DNA of 64,000 nt. Source: Nitrospirales bacterium. Lineage in GTDB: Bacteria; Nitrospirota; Nitrospiria; Nitrospirales; UBA8639. Location of the stretch: NCBI GenBank assembly GCA_031315865.1, contig JALDRJ010000002.1, positions 496,001 through 560,000 on the forward strand, given 5' to 3'. This document shows, in pieces, positions 29,746 through 38,842 of the stretch. The translations under genes were made by a program, and so were the position numbers. Under the pieces are notes generated by a model. That model worked only from the letters and a program-made list of their open reading frames with translations, was not told the origin of the DNA and made no database searches. The first letter of the stretch is position 1; each line of letters opens with the position of its first letter.

Positions 29746-31695
29746 ATGACACCCCTGCAGACCGTAGGATGGATTGGACTCGCGATACTCTGTGCTGTGG
29801 CTTTCGGACACGTGGTCGGAATCATCAATCCAACGGAAAAAGTCAATGGACTCTGGCTAATCGTCGCGGCTTCCTGCTTCTACGTCTTGGCTTACCGTTT
29901 TTACGGCAGATTCCTGGCCAGGAAAGTGATGAATCTTGACGATCGAAGACGAACGCCTGCCCACCGTTTGGAAGATGGAACGAACTTTTATCCCGCGAAT
30001 AAATACATTCTCTTCGGACACCATTTTGCGGCGATCGCCGGCGCTGGTCCGCTGCTGGGCCCCATCTTGGCGGCGCAATTTGGCTATGTGCCTGGCTTTC
30101 TTTGGATTGTGATCGGTGCGGTCCTGGCTGGCGCGGTTCAAGACTTCGTCATCCTCGTCGCATCCATGCGACGGAATGGCCGGTCACTGCCCGAGATTGC
30201 CCATGCCGAGATCGGCCCTGTGACCGGATTGGCCACAGCTATTGCCGTCTTGTTCATCGTCATCGTGGCCCTGGCAGGCTTGGGACTTGCCGTGGTGAAT
30301 GCCCTTCATCAAAACGCATGGGGAGTCTTTACGATCGCCATGACCATTCCCATCGCCTTTCTGATGGGAATTTATCTCCAGAAACTTCGCCCTGGCCGAA
30401 TCGGCGAGATGTCCCTGCTCGGAGTCTCGCTTCTGACTATCGCCATTATTGCGGGAAGAACCGTGGCGCAATCGGAGTGGGCGGAATGGTTTCTGCTTGA
30501 CCGGAGAACCCTGGTCTGGGGATTGGCGATCTATGGTTTTTTCGCGTCCGTGCTTCCCGTCTGGATGCTGCTCGTGCCCAGGGACTATCTTTCCACGTTT
30601 ATGAAACTCGGAGTCGTGCTGTTACTGGGCATTGGCGTCATCGTATTAGCCCCGGTGATCGAAATGCCGCGCACCACTGAATTTATCCATGGCCAAGGCC
30701 CAATTATCCCCGGCGCCTTATTCCCGTTTCTATTCATCACGATCGCCTGCGGCGCTATTTCAGGGTTTCACTCTCTGGTTTCATCAGGTACCACACCCAA
30801 ACTCATCGGACAAGAATCACAAGCGATGGTCGGCTATGGCGCCATGCTGCTAGAAAGTTTTGTTGGCGTGATCGCACTGGTAGCGGCCTGTCTACTCGTT
30901 CCTGGAGACTACTTTGCCATTAATACAAGGCTCCCGTTCGATGTGCTGTCCTCCATGGGATTCCCGGTATCGCAGATACATGAACTGTCTCACATGGTCG
31001 AGGTTGATGTATCGGGAAGGCCGGGCGGAGCGGTTTCCCTCGCCGTGGGGATGGCGTCCATATTCTCGGCGCTCCCGGGGATGTCTGGGCTCATGGCCTA
31101 TTGGTATCAGTTTGCGCTTTTATTCGAAGCGCTGTTTATCCTGACGACGATCGATGCGGGCACCCGGGTGGCCAGGTATCTCGTCCAGGAACTCGGAAGC
31201 CACGCCTACGAACCGCTCAAACACATCAATTGGTGGCCGGGAGTCATCGGATGTAGTGCGTTGGTCGTGAGTGCATGGGGATACCTCATTGGAACAGGAT
31301 CAATCGCTACAATCTGGCCCATGTTTGGCGCGGCGAATCAGTTGCTGGGCATGCTGGCCTTATGTATCGCCACGACGATTTTGATCAAGATGAACAAAGC
31401 GCAATACCTTTGGGTGACCTTCGTCCCGATGATGGTTGTTGGCATGATTACGCTGGCCGGTTGTTACGAATTGTTTCACCTTTTCTTACATCGAGCCTTA
31501 ACCGGGGGAAGCGAACAGGCCCTGACGATGTGGATCAATACGGTCTTGGTCGGAGTTGTGGCGATTTTAGCCGTGGTCGTGCTCATTGACAGCTTCATGA
31601 AATGGTATGGGTATCTCATCATGAAACGGCCGTACACCAGTAGCGAAGTGATTGAAGGAGAAGGTATTCAACTGCCCGCAGGCCCCTGCTGTTGA
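29746..31695 (+). CDS. cstA: Carbon starvation protein CstA (peptide/pyruvate transporter family)
   Basis: This is an inner-membrane transporter of the CstA family, whose members take up peptides or pyruvate during carbon limitation. The product is 649 aa from ATG 29746, with an AGGATA motif upstream; a TTG 18 bp earlier is the alternative. Family hallmarks are RFLARKVMNLDDRRRTPAHRL, the long GHHFAAIAGAGPLLGPILAAQ, and SSGTTPKLIGQESQAMVGYGAMLLE. About 16 membrane helices are predicted from the hydrophobic runs. The role here (carbon scavenging) is inferred. Confidence 0.93.
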   Translation: MTPLQTVGWIGLAILCAVAFGHVVGIINPTEKVNGLWLIVAASCFYVLAYRFYGRFLARKVMNLDDRRRTPAHRLEDGTNFYPANKYILFGHHFAAIAGAGPLLGPILAAQFGYVPGFLWIVIGAVLAGAVQDFVILVASMRRNGRSLPEIAHAEIGPVTGLATAIAVLFIVIVALAGLGLAVVNALHQNAWGVFTIAMTIPIAFLMGIYLQKLRPGRIGEMSLLGVSLLTIAIIAGRTVAQSEWAEWFLLDRRTLVWGLAIYGFFASVLPVWMLLVPRDYLSTFMKLGVVLLLGIGVIVLAPVIEMPRTTEFIHGQGPIIPGALFPFLFITIACGAISGFHSLVSSGTTPKLIGQESQAMVGYGAMLLESFVGVIALVAACLLVPGDYFAINTRLPFDVLSSMGFPVSQIHELSHMVEVDVSGRPGGAVSLAVGMASIFSALPGMSGLMAYWYQFALLFEALFILTTIDAGTRVARYLVQELGSHAYEPLKHINWWPGVIGCSALVVSAWGYLIGTGSIATIWPMFGAANQLLGMLALCIATTILIKMNKAQYLWVTFVPMMVVGMITLAGCYELFHLFLHRALTGGSEQALTMWINTVLVGVVAILAVVVLIDSFMKWYGYLIMKRPYTSSEVIEGEGIQLPAGPCC

Positions 31696-31864
31696 ACCAT
31701 TCAGGACACGGCCTCATCAGTCTGATTCACCGCTCGCGGAATCCTGAGAGTCTGCAGCTACAAACTTGTCCTACATCAGGAGTCCAAAGCTCACACGACA
31801 TTTCAAGGAAACGATCCGAATCACTTTTTGCCATCATCCCATCATCCAACGAGAAAGGAGCTCT

Positions 31865-32362
31865 ATGGCTAGTCAATATTCGTTCGATGTCGTCTCAAAA
31901 ATCGACATGCAAGAAATGAAGAATGCGGTCGACCAAACAACCAAAGAAATCAGTCAGCGATTTGATTTTAAGGGGTCGAAAACTGAGCTCACGCTGAAGG
32001 AAAAGGAACGAGAGCTTGAGATTGTGTCAGACGACGAGTACAAGCTCAACGCGGTGGTGGACATCCTGAAAGGCAAATGTATCAAACGTCACATTTCCTT
32101 AAAAGGGCTGAATTTTGGGAAAGTGGAAGACGCCCTGGGCAGCACGGTCCGTCAAAAAATCGGAATTCAAAGCGGCATACCGGACGATAAGGCGAAAGCC
32201 ATCACCAAAGCGATCAAGGAAAAAAAGATCAAGGCTCAGGCGCAAATTCAAGGAGACCAGATACGCGTACAGAGTAAAAGTAAGGATGATCTCCAGACGG
32301 TCATCACCTTTTTAAAACAAGAAGACTTTGGTATTGACCTCACGTTCGAAAATTACCGGTAG
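31865..32362 (+). CDS. yajQ: YajQ family nucleotide-binding protein
   Basis: The 165-aa product starts at ATG 31865 (MASQYSFDVVSKIDMQEMKN) behind AGAAAGGAG; the open frame upstream is not part of the gene. Two ferredoxin-like repeats are typical of YajQ, with ISQRFDFKGSKTELTL and the C-terminal VITFLKQEDFGIDLTFENYR. Members bind nucleotides and, in Xanthomonas and Pseudomonas, cyclic di-GMP. Its stop codon abuts the repeat element at 32362. Confidence 0.94.
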   Translation: MASQYSFDVVSKIDMQEMKNAVDQTTKEISQRFDFKGSKTELTLKEKERELEIVSDDEYKLNAVVDILKGKCIKRHISLKGLNFGKVEDALGSTVRQKIGIQSGIPDDKAKAITKAIKEKKIKAQAQIQGDQIRVQSKSKDDLQTVITFLKQEDFGIDLTFENYR

Positions 32363-32482
32363 GGGCTGTTGAAAAAATCCGCCAGCAGCGTTCTCGGCAT
32401 TTTGCCGTGCTCACGTAATGCCAGTACGCTCCGCGCGTCAAAATGCCTGTGGCCTTGCTGAACAGACTTTTTTGAACCGCCC
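32362..32482. repeat. Palindromic intergenic repeat element, about 120 bp
   Basis: The left end (GGGCTGTTGAAAAAATCCGC ... GGCATTTTG) and right end (CAAAATGCC ... TTTTTTGAACCGCCC) are imperfect inverted copies. The centre is GC-rich (CGTGCTCACG...ACGCTCCGCGCG). Such TTTTTCAACAGCC-ended elements are common between genes in Nitrospira genomes, as I recall; copy number cannot be checked here. Its minus-strand translation extends to 32584 as a spurious frame, so the full unit may be about 220 bp. Confidence 0.6.
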
Positions 32483-32584
32483 TGAAGCGGCTGAGGTGCA
32501 ACATCATTTCTGGCAGAATATGGGCCTTGCTAACCTCATCATTCAACACTCCCAGGTAACGTCCCTGGATATCGCCAAATGCCC

Positions 32585-33286
32585 TCATGCGGATCGACAA
32601 CCGTCGGTCAGTGTGGACAAGGCTTTATCAAGAGCCTGCTGCCCGGCATTCGCTCGAAGAATATCCAAGGCCTCATCAAGCGTGGGCTGCTTCTCGCCAA
32701 GAGGAACCTGTAAGCGATCCATGCTTTCCCTCGCCACCGCAGAGGCCTCTTGTACGATCATGCCTTGCGCCACATCAACTAACGCAAGCTCTACCAATGC
32801 ATGATTGTCAGTCGTCGTCCCAGGCATTTGAGTCATCATACGGGATTCACCAAACGTCGCAGAGCGGTTCACTTCCGTGCTGGAGAACAGGACAAGGAGG
32901 AAGAACTCAAGTCCGGAATGTTTGGCTTGCTGAATAAGCGTTGACCCGGTGTGAGGTTCCGTTCCCGAGACAGACATGATCCGCACATTCGGCACAGAAC
33001 ACTGCTCTTCGAGATTGACTTTGGCCCGTTGGGTGAGACGCGACAGAAATGCGGGGGAAATGACAGGAGCCGCATGAGGTCCTGTCGCGTCGGACAATGT
33101 CGCCACCCCTAGAGTCTGAATCTTTGCCCAGTGATCAGGCTGCCGGGAAGCATTTGTAGGCACTGCGGCTGGCAGTTCGAGTACAGCCGACAGACGCGGG
33201 ACTGGACTTGTCACACATCCGCTCAACCCCAGAACAAACAGGAAAACGCCAGCACTTACCCTTGGTAGTCTGCATTGAAGATTCAT
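32585..33286 (-). CDS. LpoB/CsgG-like lipoprotein, second of a tandem pair
   Basis: The 233-aa predicted lipoprotein starts at ATG 33286, overlapping the stop of its paralogue (ATGA), with GGAGG about 13 nt upstream. The lipobox is LSGC at the end of a signal sequence. The body shares an order of segments with the neighbour: IQTLGVATLSDATGPHAAP, LTQRAKVNLEEQ, a hydrophobic EFFLLVLFSSTE strand and DNHALVELALVDVAQG. The first part resembles the penicillin-binding-protein activator LpoB / CsgG N-terminal fold. Function unknown. Confidence 0.78.
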   Translation of the reverse strand: MNLQCRLPRVSAGVFLFVLGLSGCVTSPVPRLSAVLELPAAVPTNASRQPDHWAKIQTLGVATLSDATGPHAAPVISPAFLSRLTQRAKVNLEEQCSVPNVRIMSVSGTEPHTGSTLIQQAKHSGLEFFLLVLFSSTEVNRSATFGESRMMTQMPGTTTDNHALVELALVDVAQGMIVQEASAVARESMDRLQVPLGEKQPTLDEALDILRANAGQQALDKALSTLTDGCRSA

Positions 33287-34047
33287 GATGAAGATGGTTG
33301 CCTCCAAGCTTTTCGTAGATGCATCAACGCCTGTTTCATGGCATCATCAGCGGAAACCACACGAAGCGTTTCATAAGCTGTCTCATCAGAAGGATAAATC
33401 GGAGGCTGGGTAAGGTCACGACGTACGACCGGGTAAACGTTCGATTCGATGGGCACGTTCAGACGTTCCAGCACAGACCAAGCCGATCCATTGGCATGAA
33501 CGACCGGATTCCCGGTTTTACCATTTATTAAAGCTAATTCAACGAGTGCATAGTTTTCGACACGAAATCCAAGGAGTCTGCCCAGTCCTCCACCGAGCCC
33601 GGCCTGCCCCCCTTGGAAAGACAATTGAGTCGGCACTTCGTTTTCGACGCTCGACACGAGGCCGAGCAAGAAAAAATCCACGTTTTCAGCCTCGGCCAGC
33701 TGCACAAACTGGCGGGAAGACTGCCCAGGGCGTAACTCGGACGAGCGTATGACCTTCTCGATCGTAATAGGCAACTGTTCGTTCAGCTCTGCCCGTAAAC
33801 GGTGCGTCAATCTTTCCAGGCTCTCCGGCGTGAAAGCCGGAGCGGCTGACGGAGCGGTCGTATCGTTAATCACCACCAGACCGATCTTCTCTTGCCCGGA
33901 GATCCCTTCTTCTGGTATCGAATTGATAAGAGCTTTGTTTTCCGCCCCAACATACAGCGGAAGCCGTTCGGGAACAGTTTGCAGCGAACACCCGCTGAGA
34001 GCCAGAAGCACGACGCCAAGAGTCAGAAACCGTAGTATGCCTTGCAT
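33283..34047 (-). CDS. LpoB/CsgG-like lipoprotein, first of a tandem pair
   Basis: The 254-aa predicted lipoprotein has signal MQGILRFLTLGVVLLALSGC with lipobox LSGC. The mature part has KIGLVVINDTTAPSAAPAFT, a helix SLERLTHRLRAELNEQL, the strand ENVDFFLLGLVSSVE and RVENYALVELALINGKTG. A Gly-rich insert (QGGQAGLGGGLGRLLG) is absent from its paralogue. Gene duplication is the simplest explanation for the pair. It diverges from the caspase-like lipoprotein across a 144-bp promoter region. Confidence 0.78.
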   Translation of the reverse strand: MQGILRFLTLGVVLLALSGCSLQTVPERLPLYVGAENKALINSIPEEGISGQEKIGLVVINDTTAPSAAPAFTPESLERLTHRLRAELNEQLPITIEKVIRSSELRPGQSSRQFVQLAEAENVDFFLLGLVSSVENEVPTQLSFQGGQAGLGGGLGRLLGFRVENYALVELALINGKTGNPVVHANGSAWSVLERLNVPIESNVYPVVRRDLTQPPIYPSDETAYETLRVVSADDAMKQALMHLRKAWRQPSSS

Positions 34048-34100
34048 CGTTCACCTCCTTACGCATCAGTAGATTGAAAAATGCCGAGGAACTTGCGTAC

Positions 34101-34129
34101 ATTGTCACTCGTTCTTACAAGGCCGTCAA
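34101..34129 (-). promoter_or_regulatory. Candidate promoter for the tandem lipoprotein genes
   Basis: On the minus strand TTGACG (34124-34129) and GACAAT (34101-34106) are 17 bp apart, about 55 bp before the first lipoprotein ATG. Confidence 0.4.
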
Positions 34130-34191
34130 GGTCAATCTGATGCGCCATTGAGCCGGTTGCATCTCCCCCAATCATCGGGTAGGTTAGGAAT

Positions 34192-36036
34192 ATGTCGAAA
34201 CTTCTGAACAGACGGCTGCGCATACTTATTCCTCTGCTGTTACTCGCCTCCCTCGCGGCCTGTGATAAGATTTCTATTCCCCGCCTGTCGTTCGATGAGA
34301 AACCCGAGAAGAAGGTCCCCGTTTCCGTTATCTATCGCTTTGACCCGACGCTTTCTCAACACACACAGGAGGTCAACGCCTGTGGGCTTCCGTATACGAT
34401 CAAAACCGGAGAAATCGTCGCTCAAACTTTTCTTGAAGTCGGACAAGAACGATTTGCATCGGTCACCACACTGCCTTCAGAGACGACGGAAGCGCCAGTC
34501 AACACCTCAGGCACGCTCACGATCGATCTGAAATTCATCCAGGCAAGCTTAGAGCCGGTCGGACGTTCTGGAGACGAAGACCGGTTTCGTGCCAATGTGG
34601 AACTCCAACTCCAAGCGGTGTACGAAGACTCGCAGGGCAACCCCCTGGCTCAAACCCCTCTGTCCTATGCCGAAACCATTTCCATGTGGACTCCCACATT
34701 GAGTGGACAGTCCCAATCATGCGTCACAGGACAATTTGATTCCGCGATGGAAAATGCTGCCGAAGCATTGGCCATGGATATGATCAGTGTTATCCCACGT
34801 CTCTACGGCCAGGCTGCGCCCACGCCCGCGGGAAATAACGAGTTCGCAACTCCGCTGTCCACGCAGTCGATCCCCGTTCAAAAACCGTCATTGACATTTC
34901 GAACGAGACTCCAGGACGCCAATGACAACCTCATCCTGGAGGGAGGAGAGGGCTTGATTCTTCAGGTGGAGACGACGAATACCAGTTCGATCATCCTTCC
35001 TTCGGCTTACGTCGAATTACGCGGAAGCCAGACCATCGTCGATGCCTTCTCGTTCGTGACCACGCTACCAATAGCAATCGGTCCTCTTCAGCCAGGCGAG
35101 ACAAAAACCACTGAAGTGCACGGACGCATGCCGGAAACGGTGGACACGGAAAAAGGCGAACTCATCATCTCCATTTCGTTATCGCAGGGCATTCCTCCTG
35201 GCGCGCACAAGGTTCTTGCCGCGATTCAACCCCATATGCTGCCCTCCCCACAATCTCCATTAACGGCTCCAAAACCCCAACCATTACCTCAAGAGGGGAA
35301 ACAACCAGCTTCTACAGATACGCCTTTCTTTGCCCTCGTAATCGCACTGGACGAATATCGAGATCCTTGGTCCGAAGCCTATCAATTTCCTGATGCACAA
35401 ATCAGAACGCTCCTTTCTACCCTGTATTCGACAAACACTTTCACTCGCGATCACGTACGACTCTTGCGAGGAAAGCATGCAACGCGTTTAGACATCGAAG
35501 AAGCGCTGTTCACGTTAGCCAAAAATCATCTCACACCAGAGGCGACGCTCTTCGTGTATTTCGGAGGCCATGGGCTTATTGATCCGGAATCAGGAGAAGT
35601 TTATCTCACTCCTTACGAAGGATCGGTATCTGGTTCCAAAAAACGCCTGATCTCTCTTCGGAGCCTCCATCGAGTTCTTCAAAAACTCAATGTCAAACTG
35701 ACATGTCTGTTTTTAAATATCCCTAAAATTCAGTACTTGGGACAACCAGATCTGACTGTCGGCATCGACAGCTCTCCATCACCCAATTGGAGTGGTGATC
35801 TTCTTTCGGCAAACGGAGAATCTGATAATCCGCATCTCGTCCAAGTTCGACGCCTGGTCGAAATAGACACGCCCAATTCGGAACTCTTACTCGCAGGACT
35901 GAGTGGATCTGCCGATGAGGATCATGATGGAGCCGTCACGCTTCGCGAACTGCTCGACCATATCAAGGGCATAGCCGAAATCCTCCCCCCTGATACCTAT
36001 CAGCTCCAAGACTTCGACATCCTGTTAACTCAATAA
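34192..36036 (+). CDS. Lipoprotein with degenerate caspase-like (C14) domain and EF-hand
   Basis: The 614-aa predicted lipoprotein has signal/lipobox LAACDK near residue 24. Residues about 40-210 form an unassigned beta-rich domain, 225-350 a second beta domain (Ig-like by look), then a Pro/Gln linker near 355-380. The C-terminal region is caspase-like: FALVIALDEYRDP, the histidine motif FVYFGGHGLID with H460, and the strand LTCLFLNIPKIQ where active homologues have LDACxSG. There Asp is Asn509 and the nucleophile position is Pro511, so peptidase activity is unlikely. An EF-hand-type loop DEDHDGAVTLRE spans 575-586. It is divergent from the lipoprotein pair and upstream of the curli operon. 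Confidence 0.75.
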   Translation: MSKLLNRRLRILIPLLLLASLAACDKISIPRLSFDEKPEKKVPVSVIYRFDPTLSQHTQEVNACGLPYTIKTGEIVAQTFLEVGQERFASVTTLPSETTEAPVNTSGTLTIDLKFIQASLEPVGRSGDEDRFRANVELQLQAVYEDSQGNPLAQTPLSYAETISMWTPTLSGQSQSCVTGQFDSAMENAAEALAMDMISVIPRLYGQAAPTPAGNNEFATPLSTQSIPVQKPSLTFRTRLQDANDNLILEGGEGLILQVETTNTSSIILPSAYVELRGSQTIVDAFSFVTTLPIAIGPLQPGETKTTEVHGRMPETVDTEKGELIISISLSQGIPPGAHKVLAAIQPHMLPSPQSPLTAPKPQPLPQEGKQPASTDTPFFALVIALDEYRDPWSEAYQFPDAQIRTLLSTLYSTNTFTRDHVRLLRGKHATRLDIEEALFTLAKNHLTPEATLFVYFGGHGLIDPESGEVYLTPYEGSVSGSKKRLISLRSLHRVLQKLNVKLTCLFLNIPKIQYLGQPDLTVGIDSSPSPNWSGDLLSANGESDNPHLVQVRRLVEIDTPNSELLLAGLSGSADEDHDGAVTLRELLDHIKGIAEILPPDTYQLQDFDILLTQ

Positions 36037-36485
36037 GACGTACCCTGTTTCTCATCACCGACAAGTTGCGTCCGGCAATTTCCCAACTTATTACCGGAAA
36101 AGACCCGCCACTCTGCTGATGTGACCATACGGGATCTGAAACTGTATCCAGCTCAGTTTTCGTTCAACTCGCCAGAACCCATTTCAAAAGCTTTTCATGT
36201 TTCAACCTTTCAGATTTCTGGAGCGTGAACAGCATGGCCTGAGAGATATCCTCCAAAAAGAAGATCTCGAGTCCGTTATCCAAATCGATACAACATGTAT
36301 GAATTTCAGGTGGGTAGGCCTACATTTTCATCGTGGTGGCTTATCCATTTAAATCATTTCAGAACGAAAAGACACGAAGTTTCTCGGGAGTTTTTCTATT
36401 TTCACTTCTGCGGTGTGAGCCTTGGCATTAATTCTGCTTTATCGAAATATATCCTATGCACATTCATTCAGAGAGGAGTTCATTT
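36037..36485. other. 450-bp region upstream of the curli operon
   Basis: It contains a candidate promoter at 36422-36450 and a possible 51-codon frame at 36197-36352 (starting MFQPFRFLEREQ) that lacks a Shine-Dalgarno. Nothing else is recognised. Confidence 0.5.
36423..36438 (+). promoter_or_regulatory. Possible sigma-54 (-24/-12) promoter of the curli operon
   Basis: TGGCAT-N5-CTGCT keeps the invariant GG (-24) and GC (-12) with the correct spacing and matches 9 of 12 conserved positions of TGGCACGN4TTGCW. It lies about 48 bp before the first curlin gene. The same bases can also be read as a weak sigma-70 -35 (TTGGCA), so the call is tentative. Confidence 0.3.
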
Positions 36486-37367
36486 ATGACATATCATTCA
36501 TTATTCAGACAACGTGCATGCCATCAACGAATTGAGACAGACGGTCGTTATCGAACGGTATCCAGTAAAAATATGCTTACCTCTTTTTCGTGCACGCTAT
36601 CGAATCATATCGAGAAAATCGTGTTGCCCTTGTGTTTGACGTGTTCTCTTCTACCAAACGCCGGAGCATTGAGTGCAGACAATACGGCTCTGATCACCCA
36701 ATCAGGTGACAATCAAAGAGGGACGATCATTCACGAGGGCAACCAACTTCAGGCGTCTCTTGCACAACAGGGCCTCGACCATGACATCAGCATCGAACAG
36801 GTTGGCGATAATCACATCGTTTCATCTCAGCAGGAAGGAGCGAATCACATCACGCACATCACGCAAATAGGACAGGGACATGACGCCACGCTTTCGCAAC
36901 AGGGAGACGACAATCAGATCTTGCTGAGTCAAGATGGCGAATTCCACGAAGCCGACATCCATCAAGGCCCCTTATCCGAATCGAGTCTCGTCACACTCGA
37001 TCAGTCTGGAACAGCCCAGTCTTCATCCGTTACGCAAGATGGGATTTTCAACACGATCGCGCAATACCAGCAGGGAGAGATCAACAGGCTTATCGCCACT
37101 CAAGTAGGAGACGAGAATGCAATCAGCCAGGTCCAAGATGGAACAGGAAACCTGGCCTCCGCCACACAATATGGCACGGGGAATACCATCTCTCAAACAC
37201 AAATCGGGAATGGCAATACGGCCGAAGCCCGACAGTACGGTCAAGATAACGCCATCACACATACACAAATCGGCGATGGGCTGGAATACGCCATTACACA
37301 AGACGGACAGGGACTTGCGATTACCATCACGCAAGATATGACCGGCACGATCGCGGTCAGCCCTTAG
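36486..37367 (+). CDS. Curlin-repeat amyloid protein, degenerate repeats (CsgA/B family)
   Basis: The start is ATG 36486 behind GAGAGGAG. The 293-aa product has a long N-terminal region with a hydrophobic signal segment at about residues 40-60. About 20 half-repeats of 11 residues follow, each of the form x-Q-x-G-x3-x-A/I-x2 (ITQSGDNQRGT, LAQQGLDHDIS, ATQYGTGNTIS, QTQIGNGNTAE). These match the Curlin_rpt pattern of stacked beta strands. The repeats are less regular and more His-rich than in the next gene, so it may be a specialised or co-assembling subunit. It is first in the operon before csgE, csgF and csgG. Confidence 0.85.
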   Translation: MTYHSLFRQRACHQRIETDGRYRTVSSKNMLTSFSCTLSNHIEKIVLPLCLTCSLLPNAGALSADNTALITQSGDNQRGTIIHEGNQLQASLAQQGLDHDISIEQVGDNHIVSSQQEGANHITHITQIGQGHDATLSQQGDDNQILLSQDGEFHEADIHQGPLSESSLVTLDQSGTAQSSSVTQDGIFNTIAQYQQGEINRLIATQVGDENAISQVQDGTGNLASATQYGTGNTISQTQIGNGNTAEARQYGQDNAITHTQIGDGLEYAITQDGQGLAITITQDMTGTIAVSP

Positions 37368-37466
37368 CACTCCAGGGAAAGGGTGCGGCTCGTCCCGGCG
37401 CGCAGGGCGAGAAATTACATTCCCATGTGAGTTCACACATTCATCCAATTTATCAAGGAGGGTCTT

Positions 37467-38417
37467 ATGTCAAACAGACTAAACAGGTACAGACCGTTTA
37501 CCGGACTTGGCACCGCAATTTTCTTTGCGTTACTGACCTCAAATGCCTGGGCATCAGTGCCGAACAATCAGGCCGACATGAATCAGAGCGGAGACGACAA
37601 CGTGGCCACGATTGTCCAAGCACCTGACCCAGACGGCATCCGCTTGCAAGCGTATATCACTCAAGTAGGCGATCAAAACGCTGCCGAGATTATTCAGGAG
37701 AACTCATCAGAAGAGAACGTAGCAAGAATTACGCAGGACGGTAATGGGAATTTTCTAGCCTCCATTTTACAGACGAATAATTCCACTCAAAACGAGGCCA
37801 CGGTCAATCAAGGCGGGGATGGGAACTTCGCGCTGATTCATCAGTGGTTCGATTCTGAAAGCAATCTCGCAACGATTGAGCAAGGCGGAGACAATAATCA
37901 AGCAGAAGTACATCAAGAAGACGGGTCAGTGCAAAACGAAGCCTGGATTACTCAAGGTGGAGACGGAAACTACGCACTAGTTTTTCAAGATGATAATTCA
38001 GAACTGAACTATGCCGAAGTCGATCAAGGCGGGGATGGAAATACCGCAGAGGTATATCAGGGATTTAACTCAGAACTTAATCAGGCCAGCATTAATCAGG
38101 CTGGTGACGGCAACACGGCAGAAATTGATCAAGAGGCCAGCCAGGAGAATGTCGCCGATATTGATCAATCGGGGAATAACAATGTTCAAGCGACCATCTT
38201 GCAAATAGATGGGGCTGAACATAACCTGGCCAGCATTCATCAGAGCGGCAATGGAAATGACGCCTTCATCGATCAAAGCCAGGGTATGGATAACGTGGCG
38301 AACGTCGATCAATCAGGCGACGGCAACTTGGCCTTTGTCAACATGGTCGGACATGAATATGATGTGGTAACCGTCATGCAATCCGGCAACGGCAACGTCG
38401 TCCAATACAACCCGTAA
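37467..38417 (+). CDS. Major curlin-like fibre protein with 12 regular repeats
   Basis: The 316-aa product has an AAGGAGGG Shine-Dalgarno and a signal peptide ending ANAWAS (about residue 29). Twelve repeats of roughly 22-23 residues follow, each with an A-x-I-x-Q-x-G-D-G-N-x-A-x-I-x-Q core (for example QASINQAGDGNTAEIDQ) and an acidic Ser/Asn/Glu linker. The inward-facing Gln/Asn ladder is that of CsgA; E. coli CsgA has five such repeats. The composition is strongly acidic with almost no Lys. It is the best candidate for the main amyloid subunit. Confidence 0.9.
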   Translation: MSNRLNRYRPFTGLGTAIFFALLTSNAWASVPNNQADMNQSGDDNVATIVQAPDPDGIRLQAYITQVGDQNAAEIIQENSSEENVARITQDGNGNFLASILQTNNSTQNEATVNQGGDGNFALIHQWFDSESNLATIEQGGDNNQAEVHQEDGSVQNEAWITQGGDGNYALVFQDDNSELNYAEVDQGGDGNTAEVYQGFNSELNQASINQAGDGNTAEIDQEASQENVADIDQSGNNNVQATILQIDGAEHNLASIHQSGNGNDAFIDQSQGMDNVANVDQSGDGNLAFVNMVGHEYDVVTVMQSGNGNVVQYNP

Positions 38418-38443
38418 GACTCCAGAAGGCCCAGGGGCTAGAG

Positions 38444-38836
38444 ATGTTTCATCGTCATACAAACCGAACATGGAGCGCCGACCACACGTGGTGGGCGCTC
38501 CTCCTGGGGTCTTTGATATGGATTGGCCCCGGATTCGCGGAAAGTCATCATCCATCCTTCAGTACAACACCGAAAGTTCACGACATGAATTCCAATCGTC
38601 AAATTATCATTCAACAGGGTTCCGAGAATCGAAAAAGGATCAAACAGACCGGAAACGGTCTGGACGTATGGCTCAAACAGGAAGGAGATCGCAACGATGC
38701 CGACATTGCTCAGAAGGGAGAACAGAATGTCGCGACGTCTGTTCAGGAGGGTAATAAGAACTCAAACCGAATTCGGCAACAAGGCTCCGGCAATCGCGCG
38801 ACAACCATCCAACGTGGCACAAGACAAAGGAAGTAA
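38444..38836 (+). CDS. Short basic curlin-repeat protein, CsgB-like candidate nucleator
   Basis: The 130-aa product has an N-terminal signal region (residues about 15-32, WWALLLGSLIWIGPGFAES) and seven 11-residue half-repeats (IIIQQGSENRK, LKQEGDRNDAD, IAQKGEQNVAT, IRQQGSGNRAT). Unlike the two curlins upstream, the repeats are rich in Arg and Lys and the tail is TIQRGTRQRK. A basic, shorter partner next to an acidic major subunit resembles CsgB, which nucleates fibres and tethers them to the cell. The nucleator role is inferred. Confidence 0.8.
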   Translation: MFHRHTNRTWSADHTWWALLLGSLIWIGPGFAESHHPSFSTTPKVHDMNSNRQIIIQQGSENRKRIKQTGNGLDVWLKQEGDRNDADIAQKGEQNVATSVQEGNKNSNRIRQQGSGNRATTIQRGTRQRK

Positions 38837-38842
38837 TCTTCA

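Noticed and set aside
32340-32600. 86-codon minus-strand frame across the repeat after yajQ
   Set aside because: It reads through the palindromic repeat and both gene ends, so it is best explained as translated repeat.
36197-36352. 51-codon plus-strand frame upstream of the curli operon
   Set aside because: Composition is protein-like but no Shine-Dalgarno is present and it is too short to judge alone.
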